A DNA stretch of 15,509 nt from an uncultured Phascolarctobacterium sp. (GTDB taxonomy: Bacteria > Bacillota > Negativicutes > Acidaminococcales > Acidaminococcaceae): contig NZ_CAJMEH010000053.1 in NCBI RefSeq assembly GCF_905212365.1, forward strand, positions 1 to 15,509. Reading direction: 5' to 3'. A program made the position numbers and the translations under genes. Within the stretch, counting starts at the first letter, position 1, and every line of letters begins with the position of its first letter. This document shows, in pieces, positions 8,018 to 14,373 of this stretch. The notes beneath the pieces were generated by a model. It did no database searches, had not been told where the DNA came from, and worked only from the letters and a program-made list of their open reading frames with translations.

Positions 8018-8091
8018 TCCGGGATGGTGTAATGGTAGCACAAGTGACTCTGGATCATTCGGTCTGGGTTCGAGTCCTAGTCCCGGAGCCA
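8018..8091 (+). tRNA. tRNA-Gln (anticodon CTG)
   Basis: The cloverleaf folds completely by hand. The acceptor stem is TCCGGGA/TCCCGGA and the D stem GTG/CAC. The anticodon stem is AGTGA/TCATT around the loop CTCTGGA, so the anticodon is CTG. The T stem is CTGGG/CCTAG around TTCGAGT, and the CCA is encoded. It reads CAG codons. It is the first gene of a two-tRNA transcript. Confidence 0.93.
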
Positions 8092-8094
8092 AAT

Positions 8095-8169
8095 GGCGCC
8101 ATGGTCAAGCGGCTAAGACGTCGCCCTCTCAAGGCGAAATCCGGGGTTCGATTCCCCGTGGCGCTACCA
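8095..8169 (+). tRNA. tRNA-Glu (anticodon CTC)
   Basis: The acceptor stem is GGCGCCA/TGGCGCT with a terminal G-T pair. The anticodon stem is TCGCC/GGCGA around CTCTCAA, giving anticodon CTC (GAG codons). The T stem is GGGGT/CCCCG-type around TTCGATT, and an encoded ACCA end follows. It starts three bases after tRNA-Gln and shares its promoter and terminator. Confidence 0.93.
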
Positions 8170-8179
8170 CGAATAGGAA

Positions 8180-8219
8180 AACGCTGAGATTCAAATGAAT
8201 TTCAGCGTTTATTTTATTT
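8180..8219 (+). terminator. Terminator of the tRNA-Gln/tRNA-Glu transcript
   Basis: AACGCTGA (8180-8187) pairs perfectly with TCAGCGTT (8202-8209), with ATTC/GAAT extending the stem inward. A TATTTTATTT tail follows. Confidence 0.8.
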
Positions 8220-8229
8220 ACGATGACTT

Positions 8230-8403
8230 TCACGTCAAGCGAACTAAAAAAGCAGCAAAAATTAAATTATCACTATAAAAATACAAGGCAATAAATTTCT
8301 TTGCCTTGTATTTTTGTATGCCTATTCTCTTACAATGTAGTCTGGAGTTGACCGTGAGTCTTGTAGATTCCTCTTCTTGAGTAAATACTACTTCCCAATT
8401 CAT
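8230..8403 (-). pseudogene. Truncated RelE/ParE-like toxin frame behind the antitoxin
   Basis: The ATG at 8403-8401 overlaps the antitoxin stop in the form ATGA, the coupling usual for toxin-antitoxin pairs. The frame begins MNWEVVFTQEEESTRLTV, which resembles the first beta strand and helix start of RelE/ParE/Txe-type toxins. It then loses resemblance, runs through a terminator-like inverted repeat (8277-8315) and stops after 57 codons, while such toxins have about 85-100 residues with catalytic residues in the second half. I read it as a remnant of a deleted toxin. The match covers only about 10-15 residues, so it could be chance. Confidence 0.42.
8277..8315 (-). terminator. Terminator-like hairpin downstream of the antitoxin (works on either strand)
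   Basis: A perfect 14-base inverted repeat (8277-8290 and 8302-8315, core TACAAGGCA/TGCCTTGTA) is flanked by A and T runs. Either strand therefore gives a hairpin followed by T residues. On the minus strand it would end the antitoxin transcript; on the plus strand it backs up the tRNA terminator. Confidence 0.65.
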
Positions 8404-8723
8404 TCAAATTCAACCTCATCAAAATCAGAGGTATCTATTTCATCGACACCATATTTTTTATAAACTTCATCAGCAGTCACAGTATTTTTTAAATCAAAGG
8501 ATTCCATGCGTTTAGCAGCAACAGCAGCCAACTTCGCATCTTCAGCCAATTCTATAAGGCGAATGTATTCGTTTGGAGCCAACAAAACACATTCAGCACA
8601 ATTATTTTTCATAACAACCCTAGCGCCTTTTTCTTTTACTTCAGCAAAAATTTTACCAGCCATGCCTCTATTAAACTGACTAATAGGTATGGTATCCAAA
8701 ATCGCACTAGCAACATTAGACAT
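8400..8723 (-). CDS. Phd/YefM family antitoxin
   Basis: This small (107 residues), acidic-tailed protein has the Phd/YefM pattern. An N-terminal DNA-binding half carries IPISQFNRG, VVMKNNCAECVLLAPNEYIR and a following helix LIELAEDAKLA. A C-terminal tail ending SDFDEVEFE would wrap around the toxin. Such proteins neutralise a RelE/YoeB/Doc-type toxin and repress their own promoter. The start at 8723 has a strong AAGGAGGTAA site; the frame extends 15 codons further without one. The base composition is clearly more AT-rich than the flanking genes, suggesting acquisition by transfer. Its toxin is missing apart from the fragment overlapping its stop codon. Confidence 0.8.
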   Translation of the reverse strand: MSNVASAILDTIPISQFNRGMAGKIFAEVKEKGARVVMKNNCAECVLLAPNEYIRLIELAEDAKLAAVAAKRMESFDLKNTVTADEVYKKYGVDEIDTSDFDEVEFE

Positions 8724-8758
8724 ATTTATTACCTCCTTCACATTTCTATCTACATATA

Positions 8759-8786
8759 ATAATACCATCCTCTAATAAAAAGTCAA
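8759..8786 (-). promoter_or_regulatory. Promoter of the antitoxin gene
   Basis: On the minus strand -35 TTGACT (8786-8781) and -10 TATTAT (8764-8759) are separated by 16 bases. The AT-rich repeat TATTATTATA over the -10 region is a plausible autoregulation site, but no clear palindrome is seen. Confidence 0.6.
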
Positions 8787-8979
8787 GAAATTTATCAGTT
8801 AATCCACCAATAAATATCTCTACAAATATCTTTCCTATCGCAATTTTCTTTCATACTATCTTAATCAGTTTGTCAAGGTTCTACTATACATTCTACAAAA
8901 ACTAATTAATAAAATTCACGCATTTTTATCGCTAGCTCCTAAACCTGCGGTAATAGCAACAAAAGTCACAAGATTATCG
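8787..8979. other. Intergenic AT-rich stretch without recognised content
   Basis: This is most of the 354-base gap between the antitoxin start and lgt. It is AT-rich like the antitoxin gene and may belong to the same acquired segment. I see no open frame, RNA fold or repeat that I could defend. Confidence 0.5.
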
Positions 8980-9008
8980 CTGATAAATCGGGCCAAATAT
9001 GTTACAAT
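8980..9008 (+). promoter_or_regulatory. Probable lgt promoter
   Basis: CTGATA (8980-8985) and TACAAT (9003-9008) are spaced by 17 bases, about 70 bases before the lgt start. The -35 matches four of six bases, so this is a moderate call. Confidence 0.5.
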
Positions 9009-9077
9009 AAAATTCTAAACAGTAAAATAAAGCTGCCGTTAAAAATTACGGCGACTTTACATAACAAGGAGGTAACT

Positions 9078-9902
9078 ATGCATCAATATTTATTTTTCAT
9101 AGGCGATTTCCCCGTGCGCATGTACGGCCTGATACTTTGCACAGCAATTTTTCTGGCGACGGGCACGGCCTACTTTTTAGCCAAGCAGGACGGCCGCTGG
9201 CACCAGCACGTTTTGGACATCGGTATTTACGGCGGCTTTGCCGGACTCATCGGCGGCCGCTTATGGGACGTATTCTTTTTCGATTGGGATTATTACAGCG
9301 AGCATCTGCTGGAAATTCCCTTTGTCTGGCAGGGCGGCATGGCGGTGCAGGGCGGTATGCTGGCAGGCATCGCCGCAGGCGTAGCCTACTGCAAGCTGCA
9401 CGATATCGACTGGGTAACCTTCGGCGACATCGTATCCCCTTCCCTGCTCATCGGCCAGGCTATCGGACGCATGGCGAACCTGCTCAACGGCGACGCCTTC
9501 GGCACGCCTACAGGAGGTAATTTCGGCCTGCTGTACCCGGAAGGAACGCTGGCCTATAAAACCTACGGCCCCGTGCCGCTTTGGCCTGCCGAAGTCTGGG
9601 AAGGACAGCTGGACGTCGTAATCTTCGCTATGCTGCTGCTTTTCCGCACCACTAAGCACGCCCGCGGCCAAGCGCTGTGTATGTACGCTATGCTTTATTC
9701 CATAGTCCGCTTCTTTTTGGAAATGCTGCGCGGCGATTACGCCGAGCCTTGGCTGTTCGGGCTAAAGTCGGCCCAAGCTACCAGTCTCGTCTTCTTCCTC
9801 TTTGCTCTGACCTGCTTCATTTACTGCGGCTGGGCGGAAAGACGCGCCAATGCTGCCAAACAAAACAGCAAAAGCAAAAAGCCAACGTCAAATAAATTAT
9901 AA
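9078..9902 (+). CDS. lgt: Prolipoprotein diacylglyceryl transferase
   Basis: Lgt transfers the diacylglyceryl group of phosphatidylglycerol to the lipobox cysteine of prolipoproteins in the inner membrane, the first step of lipoprotein maturation. The 274-residue product has the family's hydrophobic helices and conserved segments: GGLIGGRLWDVFF, GGMAVQGGMLAGIAAGVAYC, the signature GRMANLLNGDAFG (aspartate where glutamate is common), and IVRFFLEMLRGDY containing the essential late arginine. The C-terminal tail is Lys/Ser/Asn-rich and cytoplasmic. AAGGAGGTAACT precedes the ATG. The three lipoproteins in this window would be its clients. It is followed after only a few bases by the tRNA-Arg promoter, with no hairpin of its own visible. 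Confidence 0.95.
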   Translation: MHQYLFFIGDFPVRMYGLILCTAIFLATGTAYFLAKQDGRWHQHVLDIGIYGGFAGLIGGRLWDVFFFDWDYYSEHLLEIPFVWQGGMAVQGGMLAGIAAGVAYCKLHDIDWVTFGDIVSPSLLIGQAIGRMANLLNGDAFGTPTGGNFGLLYPEGTLAYKTYGPVPLWPAEVWEGQLDVVIFAMLLLFRTTKHARGQALCMYAMLYSIVRFFLEMLRGDYAEPWLFGLKSAQATSLVFFLFALTCFIYCGWAERRANAAKQNSKSKKPTSNKL

Positions 9903-9909
9903 AAAAACA

Positions 9910-9938
9910 TTGACAAATCTATTTCCTTTCGCTATAAT
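9910..9938 (+). promoter_or_regulatory. Consensus promoter of tRNA-Arg
   Basis: Perfect TTGACA (9910-9915), 17-base spacer, perfect TATAAT (9933-9938). It begins eight bases after the lgt stop and lies about 33 bases before the tRNA. Confidence 0.85.
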
Positions 9939-9970
9939 ATCAATGTTGCTTGAAACAAGCGCAATCTTGT

Positions 9971-10047
9971 GACTCCATAGCTCAGCTGGATAGAGCGTTT
10001 GACTACGAATCAAAAGGTCGCAGGTTCGAATCCTGCTGGGGCCACCA
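9971..10047 (+). tRNA. tRNA-Arg (anticodon ACG)
   Basis: The anticodon stem TTTGA/TCAAA encloses CTACGAA, giving ACG, read as ICG for CGU/CGC/CGA after deamination. The T stem is GCAGG/CCTGC around TTCGAAT, the D arm is GCTCAGCTGGATAGAGC, and the CCA is encoded. The acceptor stem GACTCCA/TGGGGCC contains an A2-C71 mismatch and a T4-G69 wobble, unusual for a working tRNA; a T at position 71 would restore pairing. The strong promoter and terminator argue that it is still expressed. Confidence 0.92.
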
Positions 10048-10059
10048 TTTAAAATATTC

Positions 10060-10090
10060 GCTGTGCACCATTTTCGTGCGCAGCTTTTTT
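10060..10090 (+). terminator. Terminator of tRNA-Arg
   Basis: GCTGTGCAC (10060-10068) pairs with GTGCGCAGC (10076-10084) with one T-G pair, and TTTTTT follows at 10085-10090. The IS30 element begins four bases further on. Confidence 0.82.
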
Positions 10091-10094
10091 ATTG

Positions 10095-10119
10095 CCTTGA
10101 ATTGTCAAGTCAAGTGCAA
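10095..10119. repeat. Left terminal inverted repeat of the IS30 element
   Basis: 25 bases, beginning CCTTGAATTGTCAAG and ending AAGTGCAA. It matches the reverse complement of 11175-11199 at 20 positions and contains the transposase stop codon. Confidence 0.85.
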
Positions 10120-11097
10120 CGCTACATCGAAGAAAACCTCATAGGGAGATTTCCAACCGAGGCATTTGCGGGGACGTCGATTTAGTTTTGCGGTGAATGT
10201 GGTGAAGTAACTTTCATCGAAAGTTTCAAGATCAACAGATTTGGGACAATACTCTCGGATCAGTCCGTTCGTATTTTCGTTTGTCCCTCTCTCCCACGGT
10301 GCGTGAGGCTTGGGGAAATAGAACGGAAGGCCCTTCATTGCTTCTGTAATTTCTGAATGTCGAGAGAACTCTTTGCCTCTGTCTGGCGTAACTGAAGACA
10401 CTTTGTCATCTGGGAGCTGCTGTAAGAGTTCAATGATTCCGTCTCTGACAAAGACAGAGTTTTTCTTTGGAATCTTCCTGAGGAGAAGAAAGCGAGACTT
10501 TCTATCTGTAAGCGTAATCATGCACGAAGAGCCTGTTTTTCCTGATACAGTGTCGGCTCCCCAATGACCGAATGCACTTCGCTCATTCGCTTCTTGAGGC
10601 CGTTCTTCAATGGGATTGCTGATTTTTAGCTTGCCTCTGGTTTCTTCGGTTCCTTTTTTATGACGGGTTTTGCCGCGGTGACGCAGTTTGCGAACAACTC
10701 CACGTTCGCCATGAGACAGTTTCTTTTCGTCCAGCATTCTGGCGTAAATTGCACGATATATCGTTGAGTAGCTTACATGGATAGCATTCCCTTCTGCTTT
10801 CAGTCGTTTGGCTATTTGCTCAGGCGACCATTGTTCTTCCAGAAAGAGCCTTTTCACAACGGCCTTTGCGTTAGGATATGCCAATATCTTCTTTCGACAA
10901 CAACGCTTTCTTCTACGCCGATACTTTTTTTCGGCCTGTGATGGCGAATATTCGTTCTTTGTTTGATTTCGTTTCAACTCTCTGCTGATTGTTGAAGCCG
11001 ATCTTCCAAGGGCTGTCGCTATCGCTCGGATTCCTTTTCCTTCGCCTCGCATAAACAGTATACTTTCTCGCTCTTCTATGCTAAGATAGTGATTCAT
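10105..11097 (-). CDS. IS30 family transposase
   Basis: This 330-residue DDE transposase would cut and join the element's ends. Residues 18-44 form the N-terminal helix-turn-helix (GIRAIATALGRSASTISREL) and a basic segment follows (about 58-70). The catalytic core shows D182 in GHWGADTV, D239 in VTPDRGKEF and E274 in ERGTNENTNGLIREY. The D-to-E spacing of about 34 residues is that of IS30. No frameshift or missing motif was found. The start at 11097 has AAAAGGAGA upstream. The start codon lies inside a long inverted repeat (11086-11102 with 11146-11162) that could block translation of read-through transcripts. Confidence 0.95.
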   Translation of the reverse strand: MNHYLSIEERESILFMRGEGKGIRAIATALGRSASTISRELKRNQTKNEYSPSQAEKKYRRRRKRCCRKKILAYPNAKAVVKRLFLEEQWSPEQIAKRLKAEGNAIHVSYSTIYRAIYARMLDEKKLSHGERGVVRKLRHRGKTRHKKGTEETRGKLKISNPIEERPQEANERSAFGHWGADTVSGKTGSSCMITLTDRKSRFLLLRKIPKKNSVFVRDGIIELLQQLPDDKVSSVTPDRGKEFSRHSEITEAMKGLPFYFPKPHAPWERGTNENTNGLIREYCPKSVDLETFDESYFTTFTAKLNRRPRKCLGWKSPYEVFFDVALHLT

Positions 11098-11162
11098 AGC
11101 CGTCTCCTTTTCTGGTAGTCCGCAAATACCATTTTAAAGGTTCTTCGGCTATGAGTCACTAT
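11086..11162 (-). promoter_or_regulatory. Transposase promoter and start-codon-masking hairpin
   Basis: An inverted repeat of 17 bases (11086-11102 and 11146-11162, 16 of 17 paired) encloses a 43-base loop. The transposase ATG (11097-11095) lies in the inner arm and its GGAG (11107-11104) at the edge of the loop. A minus-strand promoter, -35 GTGACT (11159-11154) and -10 TAAAAT (11136-11131) with 17 bases between, overlaps the outer arm. Its transcripts start near 11124 and therefore lack that arm. Only RNAs entering from outside the element would contain both arms and fold. Confidence 0.6.
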
Positions 11163-11174
11163 TTCTTTTTTCTG

Positions 11175-11199
11175 TTGCACTTAGATTGTAAATTCAAGG
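11175..11199. repeat. Right terminal inverted repeat of the IS30 element
   Basis: 25 bases from TTGCACTTAG to AATTCAAGG, the partner of 10095-10119. It lies upstream of the transposase promoter. Confidence 0.85.
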
Positions 11200-11233
11200 C
11201 TTTAAAACGGCTTTTGCTTCACAGTTTTTTCAC

Positions 11234-11262
11234 TTGACTAATTCATACTATTTTAGTAAAAT
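11234..11262 (+). promoter_or_regulatory. Promoter of the PepSY protein gene
   Basis: TTGACT (11234-11239), 17-base spacer and TAAAAT (11257-11262), about 38 bases before the start codon. It lies wholly outside the IS element, so the insertion did not remove it. Confidence 0.7.
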
Positions 11263-11300
11263 TTAATCAAGAAAAAATTAGCTTTAAAGGAGGCTTACCT

Positions 11301-11801
11301 ATGAAAAAAATAGCCGCTATCATCACTGCCGGTTTGGCAACCCTCGCTATTTCCGTTACTGCTTTTGCAGCTTCTTTAATCAGCGCGGACGAAGCTCTTG
11401 CTATCGCCCAGAAAGAAGTGCCTGCAACCAGCACTCATATCTATACTAAAGCAGAAAATCTGAAACATTATCATCCGTTATATGAAGTAAAATTCTATGA
11501 CAATACCACCAATACTGAATATGAGGTTGAGGTTCTGCAGGCCACCGGTGCTATCAAAGAGTTTTCCATGGATATTAAAACTCAGATTGGCAGCACCAAA
11601 ATTATCCTTTCTGCCAACGACGTACAAGCTATCGTTGCTAAAGAATATCCCGACGCCAGAATTTATAAGCTGGAATTAGATAACGACGACGGCCTTTATG
11701 AATACGAAGTAAAATTCCACACTCCCGCTCTGCGCGGCGAAATGACCATTAACCCCGAAACCGGCGTTATTATGGAAAAAGACTTAAAATACAAAATCTA
11801 A
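11301..11801 (+). CDS. Secreted protein with two PepSY repeats
   Basis: The 166-residue product has a clear Sec signal peptide ending AFA (cleavage after about residue 23) and no lipobox. Two similar modules follow, about 28-90 and 104-165. Each has a helix resembling SADEALAIAQKEVP or SANDVQAIVAKEYP, then strands with YEVKFYD or YEYEVKFHT, then a turn ending in TGAIKEFSMD or TGVIMEKDLK. That is the PepSY fold, found in propeptides and in periplasmic inhibitors or modulators. The target is unknown. AAAGGAGG precedes the ATG. The gene stands alone, with its own promoter and a strong terminator. Confidence 0.85.
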   Translation: MKKIAAIITAGLATLAISVTAFAASLISADEALAIAQKEVPATSTHIYTKAENLKHYHPLYEVKFYDNTTNTEYEVEVLQATGAIKEFSMDIKTQIGSTKIILSANDVQAIVAKEYPDARIYKLELDNDDGLYEYEVKFHTPALRGEMTINPETGVIMEKDLKYKI

Positions 11802-11813
11802 GCTTAAACGACA

Positions 11814-11844
11814 AAAATCCGCTGCCCAGCAGCGGATTTTTTAT
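11814..11844 (+). terminator. Strong terminator between the PepSY gene and the CoA-racemase gene
   Basis: A perfect 12-base stem (arms 11814-11825 and 11829-11840, core ATCCGCTGC) with a 3-base loop is followed by TTTTTTATTT. Because the arms start with A runs, the minus strand also ends in T residues. It can therefore serve the convergent gene ending at 11914 too. Confidence 0.88.
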
Positions 11845-11913
11845 TTACTCGTTTACAGTTGTTAAGCTGCGCAGCAGCCGTGTTGAAAATTTTTTCAAAA
11901 TGTTTTCGCACGC

Positions 11914-13047
11914 TTATTTTACACCCGGCAAGCCGTTTAAAATTTCTTCATTATCTTCGCCTAAGCGCGGCGCTCTTTTGCGCAGGCTGGCAGGTGTTTT
12001 GCTCAGCTTCATAGCGAAGCCAAGCTGCCGGTATTCTCCCAGTTCCTCGTCCTTCACCGTCAGCACCATCTCGTTGGCTTTGGTCTGCTCCGCCGCCACG
12101 GCTTCGGCAAAATCCAGCACCGGCGTCACGCAGGTATCCTGTCCTGCCAAAAGCTGCGACCATTCCTCCAAGGTGCGCTTGGCAAATTCCTGCTGCAATT
12201 GCTGCATCAGATACGGATGCTTAGTATTATCGTCCACTAAGTCCACCATATCCTCACGCTCCAGTACCGAACACAAATTGCGCCAGAATTTCTTTTCCAA
12301 ACAGCCTACGGAAAGATAACGATGGTCCTTGGTTTCATAAATATTATAGTTAGCGTTAGCGCCCGTCAGCCAGTTATTGCCCCGCTGCGCCACAACGCCG
12401 CTGCCGAAATACAGGCTCGCCGCGCCGGGCATCAGCGTCATAGCAACATTGTACAGCGAAATATCTATTTCCTGCCCCTCGCCCGTGGCCTGCGCATGAC
12501 GCAGCGCAATCATAATACTCATACCTGCCGCCAAAGCCGCGTTCATATCAGCCATGAGCACGCCGGGGATAGCAGGCTTGCCCTCAGCTTCGCCGCTCAT
12601 AGCCGTAATCCCGGCCAGACTCACATAGCCGATATCATGGTCGGCCTGCTTCGCTAACGGCCCCTTGGAGCCATAGCCGGTCAGAGAGCAGTAAATAATT
12701 TTAGGATTGACCTTGCTGGCAGCGGCGTAATCCACGCCCAACTTTTGCAGCACGCCGGGACGGTAGCTTTCCACAACCACCTCGGCAGTCTTTACCAGCT
12801 CCAAAAAGGCTTGCTTGCCGCCCTCGCTTTTTAAATCCAGCGTCACGCTTTTTTTATTGCGGTTCAGCTGCAAATGCCAGTAGCCGAAATTCTTTAAAAA
12901 GGGCGGAAAGCTGCGGGAATAATCGCCCTTGCCGGGCTCCTCGATTTTAATGACCTCTGCGCCGAAATCGGCCAGCAGCATGGTGCAGTACGGCCCCGGC
13001 AGCAGCCGCGACATATCCAGCACCCGAATACCCTCTAACGCCAGCAT
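11914..13047 (-). CDS. Alpha-methylacyl-CoA racemase / CaiB-BaiF family (class III CoA transferase) protein
   Basis: The family either moves CoA between carboxylic acids or epimerises 2-methylacyl-CoA. The 377-residue product opens with LEGIRVLDMSRLLPGPYCTM and ADFGAEVIKIEEPGKGDYSR, the usual family start. ADHDIGYVSLAG carries H137 and VLMADMNAALA carries D167. The 30-residue spacing equals that of the catalytic His/Asp pair of alpha-methylacyl-CoA racemases (His126/Asp156 in the mycobacterial enzyme). In CoA transferases only the Asp is required, so a racemase-type activity is favoured but not shown. Two ATGs are possible; that at 13047 is 8 bases from AAGGAGG, while 13053 is only 2 bases away. 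It follows the methyltransferase gene by 18 bases and is probably co-transcribed with it. No other acyl-CoA genes are in view. Confidence 0.85.
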   Translation of the reverse strand: MLALEGIRVLDMSRLLPGPYCTMLLADFGAEVIKIEEPGKGDYSRSFPPFLKNFGYWHLQLNRNKKSVTLDLKSEGGKQAFLELVKTAEVVVESYRPGVLQKLGVDYAAASKVNPKIIYCSLTGYGSKGPLAKQADHDIGYVSLAGITAMSGEAEGKPAIPGVLMADMNAALAAGMSIMIALRHAQATGEGQEIDISLYNVAMTLMPGAASLYFGSGVVAQRGNNWLTGANANYNIYETKDHRYLSVGCLEKKFWRNLCSVLEREDMVDLVDDNTKHPYLMQQLQQEFAKRTLEEWSQLLAGQDTCVTPVLDFAEAVAAEQTKANEMVLTVKDEELGEYRQLGFAMKLSKTPASLRKRAPRLGEDNEEILNGLPGVK

Positions 13048-13065
13048 AAGCATACCCTCCTTCGC

Positions 13066-14289
13066 TTAAACGACCTGGAAAATATAAAATTTAAGATAAT
13101 TAGTTTCCGGCACGGACCACAGAATCGGATGATCCGGCGCCTGCTGCCGCGCTTCAATCTGCCGCAAAGACACATTGGCGTCCTTAGCCGCCTCCCTGAG
13201 CATTTCCACAAAATATTCTTCCTTCATAAAATGCGAGCAGGAGCAGGTAGCCAAATAGCCGCCGCGGGGCAGCAGCTTCATAGCCTTCAAATTTATTTCC
13301 TTGTAGCCGCGGATAGCGTTTTTCACCGTGCTGCCGGATTTAGTAAAGGCCGGCGGGTCGAGAATGATAAAATCATACTCCCGCGAATGCTTATTGACCA
13401 GCTCGCTGAGCAGATCGAAAACATTGGCCTGCAAGCCATGCATCACATCACCGTAGCCATTGATAGCTGCGTTATGGTCGGCCATCTGCACAGCCTCCGC
13501 GCTTATATCCACCGCGGTAACGGAAGCCGCGCCGCCCTGCGCCGCGTTCAAAGCAAAGGAGCCCGTGTGCGTAAAGCAGTCCAGCACATGCTTGCCTTGG
13601 GCAATTTTAGCGATGGCCTGACGGTTGTACTTCTGGTCTAAAAAGAAGCCTGTTTTTTGTCCATTTTCCACATCCACCGTATAGCGAATGCCGTTTTCTA
13701 TAATCTCGGTTGCAGGCAGGCCCGGCTGCGACAGCAGCGGCGTGGCAAACCAATGCTTGCCCTCTTCCATGCCCTCCAGCAGGCGAATCTTCACGTCGTT
13801 GCGCTCAAAAATACCGCGGATCTCCTGCCCCATTTCCCGCAAAATTTTCAACAGCAGCTCAAACAGCAGCTGCTTACGCAGCTCGATGCCCAAGGACAGA
13901 GTCTGCGTCACCAGCAAATCATTAAAGCGGTCCACGGTCAAGCCGGGAAACATATCCGCTTCGCCAAAAATCAAGCGGCAGCATTGAAAATCCTGCTCGC
14001 CCATCACCGTGCGGCGATAATCCAAAGCGTAGCGCAGACGCCGTTCCCAAAAGGCTTCGTCAAATTTATCATTCGTATTCGTAGAAATAATACGTACTCT
14101 GATTTTCGACGTGTCATTAACAAAGCCTGTTCCCAAATACTTTCCCTTAGGCGTAACTACGTCTACCAAATCGCCGTTGACATAGCTGCCCTCCACATGG
14201 GTTACTTCCTCGCCGAACACCCAGGGATGGCCGCCGCGGGCTGCGCGCTCTCCCTTGGGCGTCAGATAAAATTTTGCATATTTACGCAT
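13066..14289 (-). CDS. rlmI: Class I SAM-dependent 23S rRNA methyltransferase, RlmI-like
   Basis: RlmI-type enzymes methylate a cytosine at C5 in 23S rRNA. The 407-residue protein begins with a PUA RNA-binding domain (to about 90: KGERAARGGHPWVFGEEV). An RlmI-type middle domain follows with LIFGEADMFPGLTVDRF, then the Rossmann methyltransferase: VLDCFTHTGSFALNAA (SAM-binding motif I), ILDPPAFTKSG (motif IV) and LATCSCSHFM, which holds the catalytic-type cysteine. Length and order are those of the family, so the general call is firm; the exact rRNA position is inferred. GAGGTAAATC precedes the ATG at 14289. It is the first gene of a pair with the CoA-racemase gene. Its leader contains an unusual hairpin (14374-14416). 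Confidence 0.88.
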   Translation of the reverse strand: MRKYAKFYLTPKGERAARGGHPWVFGEEVTHVEGSYVNGDLVDVVTPKGKYLGTGFVNDTSKIRVRIISTNTNDKFDEAFWERRLRYALDYRRTVMGEQDFQCCRLIFGEADMFPGLTVDRFNDLLVTQTLSLGIELRKQLLFELLLKILREMGQEIRGIFERNDVKIRLLEGMEEGKHWFATPLLSQPGLPATEIIENGIRYTVDVENGQKTGFFLDQKYNRQAIAKIAQGKHVLDCFTHTGSFALNAAQGGAASVTAVDISAEAVQMADHNAAINGYGDVMHGLQANVFDLLSELVNKHSREYDFIILDPPAFTKSGSTVKNAIRGYKEINLKAMKLLPRGGYLATCSCSHFMKEEYFVEMLREAAKDANVSLRQIEARQQAPDHPILWSVPETNYLKFYIFQVV

Positions 14290-14373
14290 GATTTACCTCG
14301 TCCATTTCTTCATAAATATTACTAAACGCGCTTGCAGGCGCTTTTTATAGCTTCTCACAGCAATTACCTTGCG

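Larger units (their letters stand above)
10094..11200 (-). mobile_element. Complete IS30-family insertion sequence
   Basis: About 1.1 kb is bounded by inverted repeats of 25-26 bases. Left 10095-10119 and right 11175-11199 agree at 20 of 25 positions (CCTTGAATT at the outer end, AAGTGCAA at the inner end), and one more G/C pair extends them to 10094 and 11200. The single intact transposase gene fills the interior and its stop codon lies within the left repeat, as is normal for compact IS elements. A 2-base TT duplication (10092-10093 and 11201-11202) is possible but not convincing. The element looks complete and potentially active. Confidence 0.88.

Noticed and set aside
9950..10144. Short plus-strand open frame running over the tRNA-Arg gene
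   Set aside because: It reads through the tRNA and its terminator and into the IS element; the RNA gene explains the sequence.
11845..11913. Second hairpin (GCTGCGCAGC and a TTGAAAA/TTCAAAA repeat) behind the CoA-racemase gene
   Set aside because: The arms are short and lack a T run in the proper place; the strong hairpin at 11814-11844 already serves both converging genes.
13657..14325. A 222-codon open frame on the plus strand opposite rlmI
   Set aside because: It is antisense to a clear methyltransferase gene, has no recognisable domain and has low-complexity codon use typical of a mirror frame.
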